Notes under the pieces: model-generated
Told to the model about the DNA's origin: nothing
Databases searched by the model: none
Seen by the model: the letters and a program-made list of their open reading frames with translations, nothing else
In this document: positions 10,270-18,048 of the stretch, one piece after another
Layout: the number at the start of each line of letters is the position of its first letter
Numbering within the stretch: position 1 is the stretch's first letter
Position numbers and translations under genes: made by a program
Assembly (NCBI RefSeq): GCF_004769405.1
Contig: NZ_RQES01000005.1
Span: 248,001-312,000 of the forward strand
Reading direction: 5' to 3'
Origin: Leptospira selangorensis
GTDB lineage: Bacteria; Spirochaetota; Leptospiria; Leptospirales; Leptospiraceae
DNA length: 64,000 nucleotides

Positions 10270-12048
10270 CTACTTGGTCTTTTTGACCTTCTTCTTATTC
10301 GACGTTGTTTTTTTGGGTTTTGCTTTTGCAGATTTTACAATTGTAGCGCTTCCGTTTACATCCACCATTCCGGATAATTCCGTGAATAAAGAAAGTCCCG
10401 AAATTTTACCCGGAACGATCACGTGAGCCGCTCCGTTATTTCTAAGAACTTCCGCTTCTTTGGGATCATCCGTAGTTAAAATGATCTTAGGCTGGTGATG
10501 TCTACAGATACTTTTTAAGGATTCAAGCAATCTACGATTGGTAGTTCCTTTTAGGATCATATCGGAAACTGTACAAACAATATATCTTGCTTCTTCTATT
10601 CCTAAATGATGAAGGCTTTCCGGGTTCGCTAAGTCTCCGTATGCCCAACGAATACCTTTGGATTCCAAAGTTTGTCTATAGATTGGATTAAAATCCACAA
10701 CCAACATTCTTTTGAGCCAGGAAGGTTTATCATCTTCTATCCCGTCGATCAAACCTTGAGCGATCCTGAAATATCCTAATACTACGATATCTCTTTTGGT
10801 CTCTCCGGTAACTTGAGACTCTAAAGGTTCTTTGTTTTCTTTCACTCCAAAGATAGATAAGAAGGAGATAATTCCTCTCGCGATCGTATCATTAAATAGG
10901 ATCACATAAGTGGAAATGATAGAAGCAATGATCATAGAAGTGAGAACGATCGCTTGAAGTTCTTTTCCTATATGTTCCTTTTGTACGCCGAGCGCTAAGA
11001 TCACCAAAGAGAATTCAGAAATTTGTGCCAAGTTCAGACCGGCAACAATCCCCGCTCTTAAACCCTTGCCTGAGAAAAATACTGTCGGAGCAATGATCAA
11101 TACTCTGCTCACTAAAACGAATCCCACAGCTAAGAATGCTAATCCTAAATCACTCGCACTCGGAGCTTGGATTTTCATTCCAAGAGCTACGAAGAATAAT
11201 GTAATGAAGAAGTCTCTGATCCCGGAAAGTTTGCTGATCACATCTGCGCCATAAGGAAAGGCTGCGATACTCACACCGGCGATCAATGCGCCCATCTCTT
11301 TAGAAAGTTGGAGTTTTTCCGCTACACCGCATAAGAAAAAACACCAAGCAATCGAAGTGATCAAAACCAATTCAGGTTTGGAAGCTGCGAATAGAAAAAT
11401 TCTGGATAGAATATAACGGCTGACTACGAAAGCAACAGCAACAAGAGCGATACCTTTGACTAAAGAGCCAAGAACATTTAAGATTTGAGGATCTTGTAAG
11501 TCCGGTTGGATCCCCATAAATAGAATGGCCCAAATATCTTGTAAGACCAAAACACCTATCGTAAGTCGCCCGGCAACCGTACTGATCTCAAACTTATCAT
11601 GCAGAAGTTTAACCACAATCATTGTGGAACTGAGAGAGAGTGCGATCGCAAAGTATAGAAGATCAAAATTTCCTGGAGCAGGAGGAAAGAATGTACGGAA
11701 CGCAAACCAAGCGGCTGCAACACCCAAGAAAAATTGCAGAACTCCCAGAGCGAACATGGAACGACCCATTCTGGCCAATTCTTTTAGATCGATCTCTAAA
11801 CCGATGATGAACAATAAAAGGATCAAACCGATCTCTGAGATCAGTTCTATACTTTCTTCACTTTTAACATAACCGATGGTTAGCTTTCCACCCACATAAG
11901 GTCCGAATAATGGGCCGATGATCAATCCAGCGATTACGTAACCTAAGACTAAAGGTTGTTTGAGTGCTTTTGCTATGATTGCGAAGAAAGTCGCGAAAAT
12001 AATACTAAGGGCGATATCGACTAATAGAGTAAGTGAATGATGTTCCAT
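10270..12048 (-). CDS. KefB/YbaL-type monovalent cation:proton antiporter (CPA2) with TrkA-N domain
   Basis: An inner-membrane antiporter of 592 residues. The first ~390 residues hold about 12 membrane segments of the Na+/H+ exchanger fold (PLVLGYVIAGLIIGP, LGLILLLFIIGLE, SLSLSSTMIVVKLL, LSKEMGALIAGVSIA). A cytoplasmic Rossmann TrkA-N domain follows (DIVVLGYFRIAQGLIDGI ... ILTTDDPKEAEVLRNNGA). GYFRIAQG departs from the usual GxGxxG, so nucleotide binding may be altered. The C-terminal ~25 residues are a Lys-rich tail. It probably exports K+ or Na+ for pH and osmotic control. A second, different member is at 23382-25178. Confidence 0.9.
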   Translation of the reverse strand: MEHHSLTLLVDIALSIIFATFFAIIAKALKQPLVLGYVIAGLIIGPLFGPYVGGKLTIGYVKSEESIELISEIGLILLLFIIGLEIDLKELARMGRSMFALGVLQFFLGVAAAWFAFRTFFPPAPGNFDLLYFAIALSLSSTMIVVKLLHDKFEISTVAGRLTIGVLVLQDIWAILFMGIQPDLQDPQILNVLGSLVKGIALVAVAFVVSRYILSRIFLFAASKPELVLITSIAWCFFLCGVAEKLQLSKEMGALIAGVSIAAFPYGADVISKLSGIRDFFITLFFVALGMKIQAPSASDLGLAFLAVGFVLVSRVLIIAPTVFFSGKGLRAGIVAGLNLAQISEFSLVILALGVQKEHIGKELQAIVLTSMIIASIISTYVILFNDTIARGIISFLSIFGVKENKEPLESQVTGETKRDIVVLGYFRIAQGLIDGIEDDKPSWLKRMLVVDFNPIYRQTLESKGIRWAYGDLANPESLHHLGIEEARYIVCTVSDMILKGTTNRRLLESLKSICRHHQPKIILTTDDPKEAEVLRNNGAAHVIVPGKISGLSLFTELSGMVDVNGSATIVKSAKAKPKKTTSNKKKVKKTK

Positions 12049-12138
12049 CTTTTCGGTATGAATTCCCCTTAGATTAGTTTTGTTGGAAGGATATTACAAA
12101 AAGAAATTATTAAATGAATATAGTCCATTCACTTTTTA

Positions 12139-12154
12139 ATACGAATTTTCGTAT
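12139..12154. promoter_or_regulatory. Perfect inverted repeat upstream of the antiporter
   Basis: ATACGAA-TT-TTCGTAT, 7-bp arms with a 2-nt centre, about 91 nt upstream of the antiporter start on the minus strand. The size suits a dimeric repressor site. The factor is unknown. Confidence 0.35.
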
Positions 12155-12189
12155 CCAGAGAAGGAGGGAGCAATGCCCCAAGAGAGATT

Positions 12190-12519
12190 TCAGTCGTTGG
12201 ACTTAAATAAATCCTTAACGGCGTCTTTTGCTTTGGACAAAGTATAATCTTCTCTATCGATCAGTACAAAATCTAAATTCTCTTTTTCTATTCTAGCCAG
12301 AACTTTGGCGATGTCTGCAGGAGATTTTAAGTTCGTTGCCAGATATTTGAACTTGGTCCCACATTCAGGACATGACTTATCCTTAGTATAATTCAGTCCC
12401 AGATGTTTACATTTTCCGCAAGTTCCGTACAGATCATCTATGATCATCAATTGAGAAGAAACCTCGCTTACGCTCAGTTTTTGCCAAACTCGGATGTACT
12501 TTTTGTCTTCAGCCGACAT
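12190..12519 (-). CDS. Small zinc-ribbon protein of unknown function
   Basis: 109 residues. A central zinc-ribbon has two knuckles, CGKC (34-37) and CPEC (50-53), 12 residues apart. The N-terminal part (VWQKLSVSEVSSQLMIIDDLYG) is amphipathic. The C-terminal half (ADIAKVLARIEKENLDFVLIDREDY) looks like an alpha/beta unit. I do not recognise a named family; it resembles short conserved Leptospira proteins. No signal peptide, so cytoplasmic. It lies 26 nt downstream of the ornithine aminotransferase gene and may be cotranscribed. Confidence 0.65.
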   Translation of the reverse strand: MSAEDKKYIRVWQKLSVSEVSSQLMIIDDLYGTCGKCKHLGLNYTKDKSCPECGTKFKYLATNLKSPADIAKVLARIEKENLDFVLIDREDYTLSKAKDAVKDLFKSND

Positions 12520-12545
12520 TCTTTTAGAAAAACGAATTCGAAAGA

Positions 12546-13781
12546 TTAGTCAAGGGTTTTACGGATTGTCTGAAGAATGAGAGAAGTCGCCTCTTCCAAT
12601 TCAGTTTTGGAAATACAAAGAGGAGGAGCAAATCGGATCGTATGATCATGAGTTTGTTTTGCGAGAATTCCTGACTCTAACAGTTTATAGCAGATCTTTT
12701 TTGCTCTTGGTCCAGTCTCATCCGGAAAAAATTCCACTGCGTTTAACAATCCCTTCCCTCTGATCTCTTTCACTTTGCCAGGGTATTCCGATTTCAAAGT
12801 TTGCAAAGAAGAGCGGAATTCCGTTCCTCTAATATCCGAGTTCTCGGATAAATTCTCTTCTAGTAAGACTTGGATTGCGGTTTTGGCTACTGCTGCTGCC
12901 AAAGGATTTCCGCCGAATGTAGAGCCGTGAGTTCCCGGTTTTAAGGTAAGAATAATCTCATCAGAACCCAATACCGCGGAGACCGGCAGAGTTCCTCCCG
13001 ATAATGCTTTGCCAAGCACGAGCAAATCCGGTTTTACATTCTCATGGTCAGCAGCCAAAAGTTTTCCGGTTCTACCTAAGCCGGTTTGCACCTCGTCCAA
13101 GATCAGAAGTACATTATGCTCTGAGCAAAGTTTACGTACTTCTTTGAGATAACCTTCTCTTGGGACGATTACTCCTGCTTCTCCCTGGATGGGTTCGACC
13201 ATAAATGCGGCTACATTAGGATCTTCTAATTCTTTTTTTAAGGCTTCCGTATCGTTAAATGGAATGATAGAAAATCCGGGAACAAACGGACCAAAATCTC
13301 CTTTGCTAATGGGATCAGTGGATGCGGAAATTGCTCCTATACTTCTTCCCCAAAAATTTCCGGAAGCAAAAACGATCCTAGCTTTGTCAGTGGGAACTTT
13401 TTTAACTTGGTATGCCCATCTTCTTGCAAGTTTTACAGAAGTTTCTGCTGCCTCTACTCCTGTGTTCATTGGGACCATTCTATCGAATCCGAATGTATCA
13501 CATAAAAATTTTTCCATAGGACCTAGTTGGTCATTATAGAATGCTCTGGAAGTAAGAGTTAATTTTTCGGATTGGGCCTTTAATGTTTCTATAATTTTAG
13601 GATGGCAATGGCCTTGGTTCACAGCGCTGTAAGCGGATAGAAAATCGAAATATTTTTTTCCATCCGTATCCCAAAGAAAGATACCTTTCCCTCTTTCCAG
13701 CACCACGGGAAGAGGTTCATAGTTATATGCTCCGTACTCTTTTTCGGTATCGAAGTAAAATTGGGAAGTTTGCGTATGCAT
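12546..13781 (-). CDS. rocD: Ornithine--oxo-acid aminotransferase
   Basis: A PLP class III aminotransferase that moves the delta-amino group of ornithine to 2-oxoglutarate, giving glutamate semialdehyde (arginine/proline catabolism). 411 residues from the ATG at 13781; a longer frame upstream adds eight unconserved residues. [15 protein letters not shown] and [16 protein letters not shown] are specific to ornithine aminotransferases. [15 protein letters not shown] has the PLP-binding Asp229, and LGKALSGG the Schiff-base Lys258. It diverges from the TRL-like gene at 13873 over a short shared promoter region. Confidence 0.93.
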   Translation of the reverse strand: MHTQTSQFYFDTEKEYGAYNYEPLPVVLERGKGIFLWDTDGKKYFDFLSAYSAVNQGHCHPKIIETLKAQSEKLTLTSRAFYNDQLGPMEKFLCDTFGFDRMVPMNTGVEAAETSVKLARRWAYQVKKVPTDKARIVFASGNFWGRSIGAISASTDPISKGDFGPFVPGFSIIPFNDTEALKKELEDPNVAAFMVEPIQGEAGVIVPREGYLKEVRKLCSEHNVLLILDEVQTGLGRTGKLLAADHENVKPDLLVLGKALSGGTLPVSAVLGSDEIILTLKPGTHGSTFGGNPLAAAVAKTAIQVLLEENLSENSDIRGTEFRSSLQTLKSEYPGKVKEIRGKGLLNAVEFFPDETGPRAKKICYKLLESGILAKQTHDHTIRFAPPLCISKTELEEATSLILQTIRKTLD

Positions 13782-13836
13782 CGTACTCGATTCTAACCGG
13801 TTCAAGAGTCACACAAGGAGATTTCGGTATTTTACC

Positions 13837-13865
13837 TTGACTTTTGTGTTTCAACTTGTTGAAAT
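13837..13865 (+). promoter_or_regulatory. Candidate promoter with embedded palindrome, upstream of TRL-like gene
   Basis: TTGACT at 13837-13842 is a good -35. TGAAAT at 13860-13865 is a weak -10 at 17 bp. A perfect repeat, TTTCAAC-TT-GTTGAAA (13849-13864), covers the spacer and -10 and would block the promoter if bound. It lies just before the ATG at 13873 and in the divergent region with rocD. Confidence 0.4.
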
Positions 13866-13872
13866 TTATCAC

Positions 13873-14253
13873 ATGCAATTCTCTTTCTGGAAAATATCCG
13901 CTTCCATACCGATCGTTTTTGCGATTATGTTCCTTACGAACTGTCTTTATACGAATATCAAATCTCCAGGTTGGTACTATTCTCAAAGTTATTCCGACGT
14001 AAGAGGAATGGAACCGGTAGGAAAATTAGAAGGTACATCCTGCGGAACTAGCTGGCTTTGGATGGTTTATACGGGAGACGAGAGTTACGAAGCAGCTGTC
14101 CAAAATGCGGTTAAGGATAAAGCGGACCTTCTATTCGATGTTCAAACGGACTATAGTTATAAATCCTTTATATTCGCTCTTTATTTTGAAAAATGCACCC
14201 GCGTTACCGGGATTGGAGTGAAACTTCCTCAAAGACTTCTGAAAAAAGAATGA
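13873..14253 (+). CDS. TRL-like family lipoprotein
   Basis: 126 residues from the ATG at 13873; a longer in-frame start adds 12 residues before the signal peptide and is unlikely. The signal peptide ends in the lipobox FLTNC. The mature part has the TRL-like pattern: PVGKLEGTSCGTSWLWMVYTGDESYEAAVQNAV, then DLLFDVQTDYSY, IFALYFEKCTRV. Two Cys after the lipid Cys could pair. Function is unknown. The stop overlaps the next start (ATGA), and that gene encodes a distant relative of the same fold, so the two are probably coexpressed envelope lipoproteins. Confidence 0.7.
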   Translation: MQFSFWKISASIPIVFAIMFLTNCLYTNIKSPGWYYSQSYSDVRGMEPVGKLEGTSCGTSWLWMVYTGDESYEAAVQNAVKDKADLLFDVQTDYSYKSFIFALYFEKCTRVTGIGVKLPQRLLKKE

Positions 14254-14840
14254 AACCGATTCCTTATAAACGGATCCTTTTTCTAATTCTGATCTTAGCT
14301 GAGTTAGTCGGTTGTATCCAGATGGGAGCAAGTGGTAGGGCCTTGGTCCGCAGGAATCCAGAACCTTATCCAACCGGGATTGGAATTCCACCGGACAATG
14401 ATGTTCATCTAAATGGTGCAAACTTCAGAGACCCTTCTATCCATTACGGAGAGTCATCCACTAAGTTGAGGACGGGAGGTTTTGACGGTTATATCCGAAC
14501 TACAACTTCTTTTCCTCATAAGGATATGTTTCACGCTTCCTTAGATGGTTGGGATTGGTCTGAGCATAGGATCGTAAAATTCGAAGGAGAAAGTAAGGGC
14601 TGCCAATTCGGTGTACGTTTGTTTCTTCCGATTAAACGAGGGTCTAACGATGCATTCATTCCGATCCACTTTACTTTCGGAAATAAAAGTTTTTACGAAG
14701 ACTTGGGTGAGCAGATGAAGGCGAATTCTATTGAAGCTTTATTTGATAGTAGGCTGGACGTGGAGTACACCGCCTATATCTTTGGATTATTCAGAAGAAA
14801 ATGTCTGAGGTTTCAAAGTTATGGCATCCAAAAATTCTAA
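14250..14840 (+). CDS. Lipoprotein, probable diverged TRL-like relative
   Basis: 196 residues from the ATG at 14250, which overlaps the previous stop by four bases. The signal peptide ends in LVGC. A ~70-residue insert (PTGIGIPPDNDVHLNG ...) comes before a C-terminal half that follows its neighbour's pattern: FEGESKGCQFGVRLFLP, YEDLGEQMKANSIEALFDSRLDVEYTAYIFGLF, RRKCLRF. That correspondence suggests tandem duplication followed by divergence. The 3' end overlaps the DUF423 gene by 20 nt. Function unknown; outer or inner membrane location is inferred from the lipobox. Confidence 0.6.
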   Translation: MKPIPYKRILFLILILAELVGCIQMGASGRALVRRNPEPYPTGIGIPPDNDVHLNGANFRDPSIHYGESSTKLRTGGFDGYIRTTTSFPHKDMFHASLDGWDWSEHRIVKFEGESKGCQFGVRLFLPIKRGSNDAFIPIHFTFGNKSFYEDLGEQMKANSIEALFDSRLDVEYTAYIFGLFRRKCLRFQSYGIQKF

Positions 14841-15210
14841 CTCTATTCCATTATTCTTATCTGCTATATTAGGATTTTTAGCAGTGGCTCTAGGTGCATT
14901 TGGAGCTCATGGGTTAAAATCAATATTAACTCCTGACTTACTTGCGATTTACGAAACCGGAGCAAGATATCATCTCATTCATGCAGTAGTTTTACTCGTA
15001 CTAGCATTGAGTGGAAAACTTTCAGAATCCAAGTTTAGAAGGATCGGTTTTTGGCTGATCTTCAGTGGGATCTTAATCTTCTCCGGTTCATTATATGCAC
15101 TTTCTTTAACTGGGATCAGAGTTTTAGGTGCAATCACTCCTTTTGGAGGATTGGCATTTTTGACCGGTTGGGCATCGATCGCTTACTCCGCTTTTTCTGA
15201 TAAAGAATAA
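14821..15210 (+). CDS. DUF423 family membrane protein (YgdD-like)
   Basis: 129 residues with about four membrane segments. LGFLAVALGAFGAHGLK and YETGARYHLIHAVVLLV are the DUF423 signatures, and ALSLTGIRVLGAITPFGGLAFLTGWASIAY is the conserved C-terminal pair of helices. Inner membrane; no known function. The start lies inside the end of the upstream lipoprotein gene, so it belongs to a three-gene chain of overlapping genes. Its stop codon sits in the loop of a hairpin shared with the convergent reductase gene. Confidence 0.85.
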   Translation: MASKNSNSIPLFLSAILGFLAVALGAFGAHGLKSILTPDLLAIYETGARYHLIHAVVLLVLALSGKLSESKFRRIGFWLIFSGILIFSGSLYALSLTGIRVLGAITPFGGLAFLTGWASIAYSAFSDKE

Positions 15211-15222
15211 GTTTTTTATCGG
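15197..15222. terminator. Hairpin over two convergent stop codons
   Basis: CTGATAAA (15197-15204) pairs with TTTATCGG (15215-15222), 8 bp with one G-T. The loop contains the plus-strand stop TAA (15208-15210); the minus-strand stop (15216-15218) lies in the stem. No strong U-tract follows on either strand. Confidence 0.45.
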
Positions 15223-15863
15223 GTAATATGGAAATTAAAATCCGTATTGCCAAAAGTTCCGTATAATCTTAACCAAATTGGGAGTATCATTTCGGTTGCT
15301 CTTGCACCGGTGATATCTCCTAGGTCTATAATATTTTTCCAACCGAAATCCTTCGCGAGAAGGTCCGAAACTTTTTTCTTCGCTTCCGAATCGTTTCCGC
15401 AAACGAATACATCATGCTCTCCCGGAACTGCAGAAGCGTTTACCATAATAGTACAATTCATCGTGTTAAGTGTCTTAACTACTTTTAGATCTGGAAAAGA
15501 TTTTTGAATTGTTTCTCCTAAAGAATCATTTGTGCCAAAAATTAAACCTGGTGGTCTTCCTTTAGAGAAATCGAGTGCGTTTGCGAGATCTACTAAAACT
15601 TTTCCTTTAAGTGTTTCTTCTCCGGCGGATTTTAAAACTTCTACACTGATCTCTCCTTTGGTACAATTAAATAGAATGTCTCCGAAAGAGGCTGCGTCTT
15701 TAAAAGTTCCTTGAGAAGCTTTACTTCCGGATCTAGAAACCCACTGAGCTGCTTTTTCATTTGTAGCGGAACGAGATCCCATTTTAACCTCGTGCCCTTT
15801 TTCGATTAGTTTACTACCGATGGTTTCTCCTACCATTCCGGTTCCTAAAACTCCGATTTTCAT
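15216..15863 (-). CDS. NAD(P)-binding reductase of the F420-reductase (Fno-like) family
   Basis: 215 residues, one Rossmann domain starting at the first residue (KIGVLGTGMVGETIG), followed by EVKMGSRS, where the basic residues suit NADPH. LVDLANALDF and KVVKTLNTMNCTIMVN match NADPH:F420 oxidoreductase-like proteins and the N-terminal domain of 3-hydroxyisobutyrate-type dehydrogenases. F420 is not expected in Leptospira, so the true substrate is unknown. It is convergent with DUF423. A palindrome (AAACCG-GAT-CGGTTT) lies 34 nt upstream of its start. Confidence 0.75.
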   Translation of the reverse strand: MKIGVLGTGMVGETIGSKLIEKGHEVKMGSRSATNEKAAQWVSRSGSKASQGTFKDAASFGDILFNCTKGEISVEVLKSAGEETLKGKVLVDLANALDFSKGRPPGLIFGTNDSLGETIQKSFPDLKVVKTLNTMNCTIMVNASAVPGEHDVFVCGNDSEAKKKVSDLLAKDFGWKNIIDLGDITGARATEMILPIWLRLYGTFGNTDFNFHITR

Positions 15864-15896
15864 TTATTTCTCCAAAGATATAATTTCAAAATTGTC

Positions 15897-15911
15897 AAAC
15901 CGGATCGGTTT
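15897..15911. promoter_or_regulatory. Perfect inverted repeat upstream of the reductase gene
   Basis: AAACCG-GAT-CGGTTT, 6-bp arms with a 3-nt centre, 34 nt upstream of the reductase start and in the divergent region with the phzF-like gene. Candidate operator. Confidence 0.35.
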
Positions 15912-16029
15912 AACTGTTCTTAGACAAAGGATCTAATGTATTGTTCTTTCTATTCTTTTTCTGTATTGGAAAAAAGAAATAAAACTGTAACTGTATTCCT
16001 TGTTAAAATTAGGTAATGATAACCAACGT

Positions 16030-16845
16030 ATGAAATCAGAATATACTATTTTCCAAATAGATGCATTTACGGATTCCTTATTCAAAGGAAATCCTGCGGC
16101 GGTTGTTCCCTGGGAAGGAGAATGGTTGCCGGACTCCAAACTCATTGAGTTAGCAGCTGAGAATAATTTATCAGAGACTGCATTCTTTCGCCCCAGAAAA
16201 GAAAAGGGGGAATACGATCTGAGATGGTTTACTCCTGGTGTTGAAGTGGATCTTTGTGGTCATGCAACTTTGGCGACTGCATTTGCAATTTACGAGGTGA
16301 TTGAAAATAGATCGGATATTTCTTCTTTAAAGTTCCATACGAAGAGCGGGGTCTTGGAAGTGTTTCGGGAAAATGGAACATACTATTTGGATTTTCCTGC
16401 GAGGCCCCCTGTAAAGACCGAATATTCTCAGGATGATGTGGCTTCTTGTTTTAATATAAAAGCAAAAGAGATTTTGAAAGCTCGAGATATCTTATTCGTT
16501 TTTGAAAAAGAATCAGATATTATAAATTTAATTCCGAATCATGACGCTCTTACAAAACTTCCATTCTTTGCTGCGATTGTGACCGCTCCGGCAGACAGCG
16601 GGAAGTCTTATGATTTTGTTTCCAGATTTTTTGCTCCAGCTAAAGGAGTTCCGGAAGATCCGGTGACCGGTTCTTCTCATTGTACATTGATCCCTTTTTG
16701 GTCGGAAAAATTCGGGAAGAAGGAACTAAATGCGTATCAAACTTCTGCAAGAGGTGGCCATTTAGTTTGCGAGAATAGAGGAGAAAGAGTTCGTATAGGC
16801 GGAAACTGCAAACTTTATCTAAAAGGATCTTTTTATTTAGAGTAG
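16030..16845 (+). CDS. PhzF family isomerase/epimerase-like protein
   Basis: 271 residues from the ATG at 16030; an upstream start adds ten unconserved residues. The family has a diaminopimelate-epimerase-like fold of two similar halves. IDAFTDSLFKGNPAAVV opens the protein, NNLSETAFF carries the catalytic Glu, VDLCGHATLATAFAI is the first anion-binding loop, and GVPEDPVTGSSHCTLIPFW the second. No phenazine genes are nearby, so the substrate is unknown; single PhzF-like genes are common housekeeping proteins. Convergent with the TetR gene, five bases apart. Confidence 0.88.
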   Translation: MKSEYTIFQIDAFTDSLFKGNPAAVVPWEGEWLPDSKLIELAAENNLSETAFFRPRKEKGEYDLRWFTPGVEVDLCGHATLATAFAIYEVIENRSDISSLKFHTKSGVLEVFRENGTYYLDFPARPPVKTEYSQDDVASCFNIKAKEILKARDILFVFEKESDIINLIPNHDALTKLPFFAAIVTAPADSGKSYDFVSRFFAPAKGVPEDPVTGSSHCTLIPFWSEKFGKKELNAYQTSARGGHLVCENRGERVRIGGNCKLYLKGSFYLE

Positions 16846-16850
16846 AAGTT

Positions 16851-17501
16851 TTACTTGTAAGATTTATTCTTCAAACCGGATTCTAAAATTTGCAAAATTT
16901 TATCTGCTTCTTTCATTGCATTGTTCTTATCTATTTGTAAGATAACATTGTTCAATTGGCATTCGTTTAACAAGACTGAATATCCATGAACGATGGACCA
17001 ACTTGCAGTAGCCATTTCCCTTGCTTCGAATTTTGTTATCTTTTCGGACTCACAAGCGAGTACGGTTTCCCAAAGTTTTAAAAAAGCATTCTTGCCCGCT
17101 TCCGAAAGATCTTCCGAATTTCCTATTGGCCCAAGATCTATATGCCACATTGCTCTATAATAACCCGTGTTTTCTAAACAAAAAGAAATATAGGCTAAAC
17201 CGATCTTTCTTAAACGTTCGAATGGGTCTTTTGTAGAAACTTCTTTTTCTGCCTTAGTGAATTCTTCAGTGATTTTTATGAATCCGTCTTTGGAAATTTC
17301 CTCCAGAAGATCTCGATGAGAAGGAAAATGTCTGTATGCTGCGGCATGGCTGACTCCGGCTTCTCTTGCGATTTCGCGGATCGTAAACGCAGAATCTTTA
17401 CTTGTTTCTATTCGTTTTAACGCCAATGCTTTTAAGGTTTCCGCCAGATTCCCATGATGATAGGAACCTTCCGGTTTTTTCATTTTTTTCTTTGTCGGCA
17501 T
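16851..17501 (-). CDS. TetR family repressor of the Aba4-like operon (probable)
   Basis: 216 residues. The N-terminal HTH reads AFTIREIAREAGVSHAAAYRHFPSHRDLLEEI, and YHHGNLAETLKALALKRI precedes it as in the AcrR/TetR WHG-type group. The C-terminal ligand domain has a TetR_C-like SIVHGYSVLL. I chose the ATG at 17501: an in-frame ATG at 17537 lies within a perfect palindrome and would place coding sequence over the operator. It diverges from the membrane operon at 17623, so it probably represses that operon and itself. The ligand is unknown. Confidence 0.85.
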   Translation of the reverse strand: MPTKKKMKKPEGSYHHGNLAETLKALALKRIETSKDSAFTIREIAREAGVSHAAAYRHFPSHRDLLEEISKDGFIKITEEFTKAEKEVSTKDPFERLRKIGLAYISFCLENTGYYRAMWHIDLGPIGNSEDLSEAGKNAFLKLWETVLACESEKITKFEAREMATASWSIVHGYSVLLNECQLNNVILQIDKNNAMKEADKILQILESGLKNKSYK

Positions 17502-17527
17502 AAAAAATTTCCTAAAAAATGTTGACG

Positions 17528-17550
17528 TTGGTAACATTTGGTGTTACCAA
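17528..17550. promoter_or_regulatory. Perfect 9-bp palindrome, probable TetR operator
   Basis: TTGGTAACA-N5-TGTTACCAA, 23 bp, no mismatch. A further half-site, GTAACATTA, begins at 17553. It lies in the divergent region between the TetR gene and the Aba4-like gene, 27 nt upstream of the TetR start. Size and symmetry suit a TetR dimer pair. Confidence 0.75.
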
Positions 17551-17622
17551 TAGTAACATTATCGGACCGACAATAGATTTTTCAAGTAAATCCCGGATTA
17601 AATCGGGAAATTAAGAGGTTTT

Positions 17623-18048
17623 ATGACTCCAGAACTAACATTTAAACTAGCCAGCAATTTTGCGATTATAGGCTGGTTATTACTCGCTGGTCTGCCAAAT
17701 GCAAAGGTAACCAAATTATTGGTAAGGAATGGTATATGGCCTTTGATCCTTTCCGGATTGTATTTGTTGATACTTGTATTACATGCAAGAGGAGGATTCG
17801 ATTTCGGATCTTTAGAAGGTGTGACAAAACTCTTTTCTAATCCTTGGGTCTTGCTCGCGGGTTGGGTTCATTATCTTGCATTCGATTTATTCGTTGGAAT
17901 TTGGGAAACAAAGGAAGCAGAAGTTTTGGGAATCTCCAGATGGATACTTATCCCTTGTTTGTTCTTTACTTTAATGTTCGGACCAATCGGTTATTTATTA
18001 TTTCAAATCGTTCGTTGGAGAAAAGGAGGAAGCCATGCAAGCATCTAA
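17623..18048 (+). CDS. Aba4-like (DUF4281) membrane protein
   Basis: 141 residues, about four membrane segments. The family is named for plant ABA4, which is needed for neoxanthin synthesis; bacterial members are uncharacterised. Family features visible: NFAIIGWLLLAGLP at the N-terminus, VTKLFSNPWVLLAGWVHYLAFDLFVGIWE in the middle, and PCLFFTLMFGPIGYLLF near the end. The HYLAFDLFVG segment is the strongest signature. It is the first gene of an operon facing a TetR gene; the next gene starts 14 nt before its end with a strong AAGGAGGA site. A role in the membrane or in isoprenoid chemistry is only a guess. Confidence 0.8.
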   Translation: MTPELTFKLASNFAIIGWLLLAGLPNAKVTKLLVRNGIWPLILSGLYLLILVLHARGGFDFGSLEGVTKLFSNPWVLLAGWVHYLAFDLFVGIWETKEAEVLGISRWILIPCLFFTLMFGPIGYLLFQIVRWRKGGSHASI

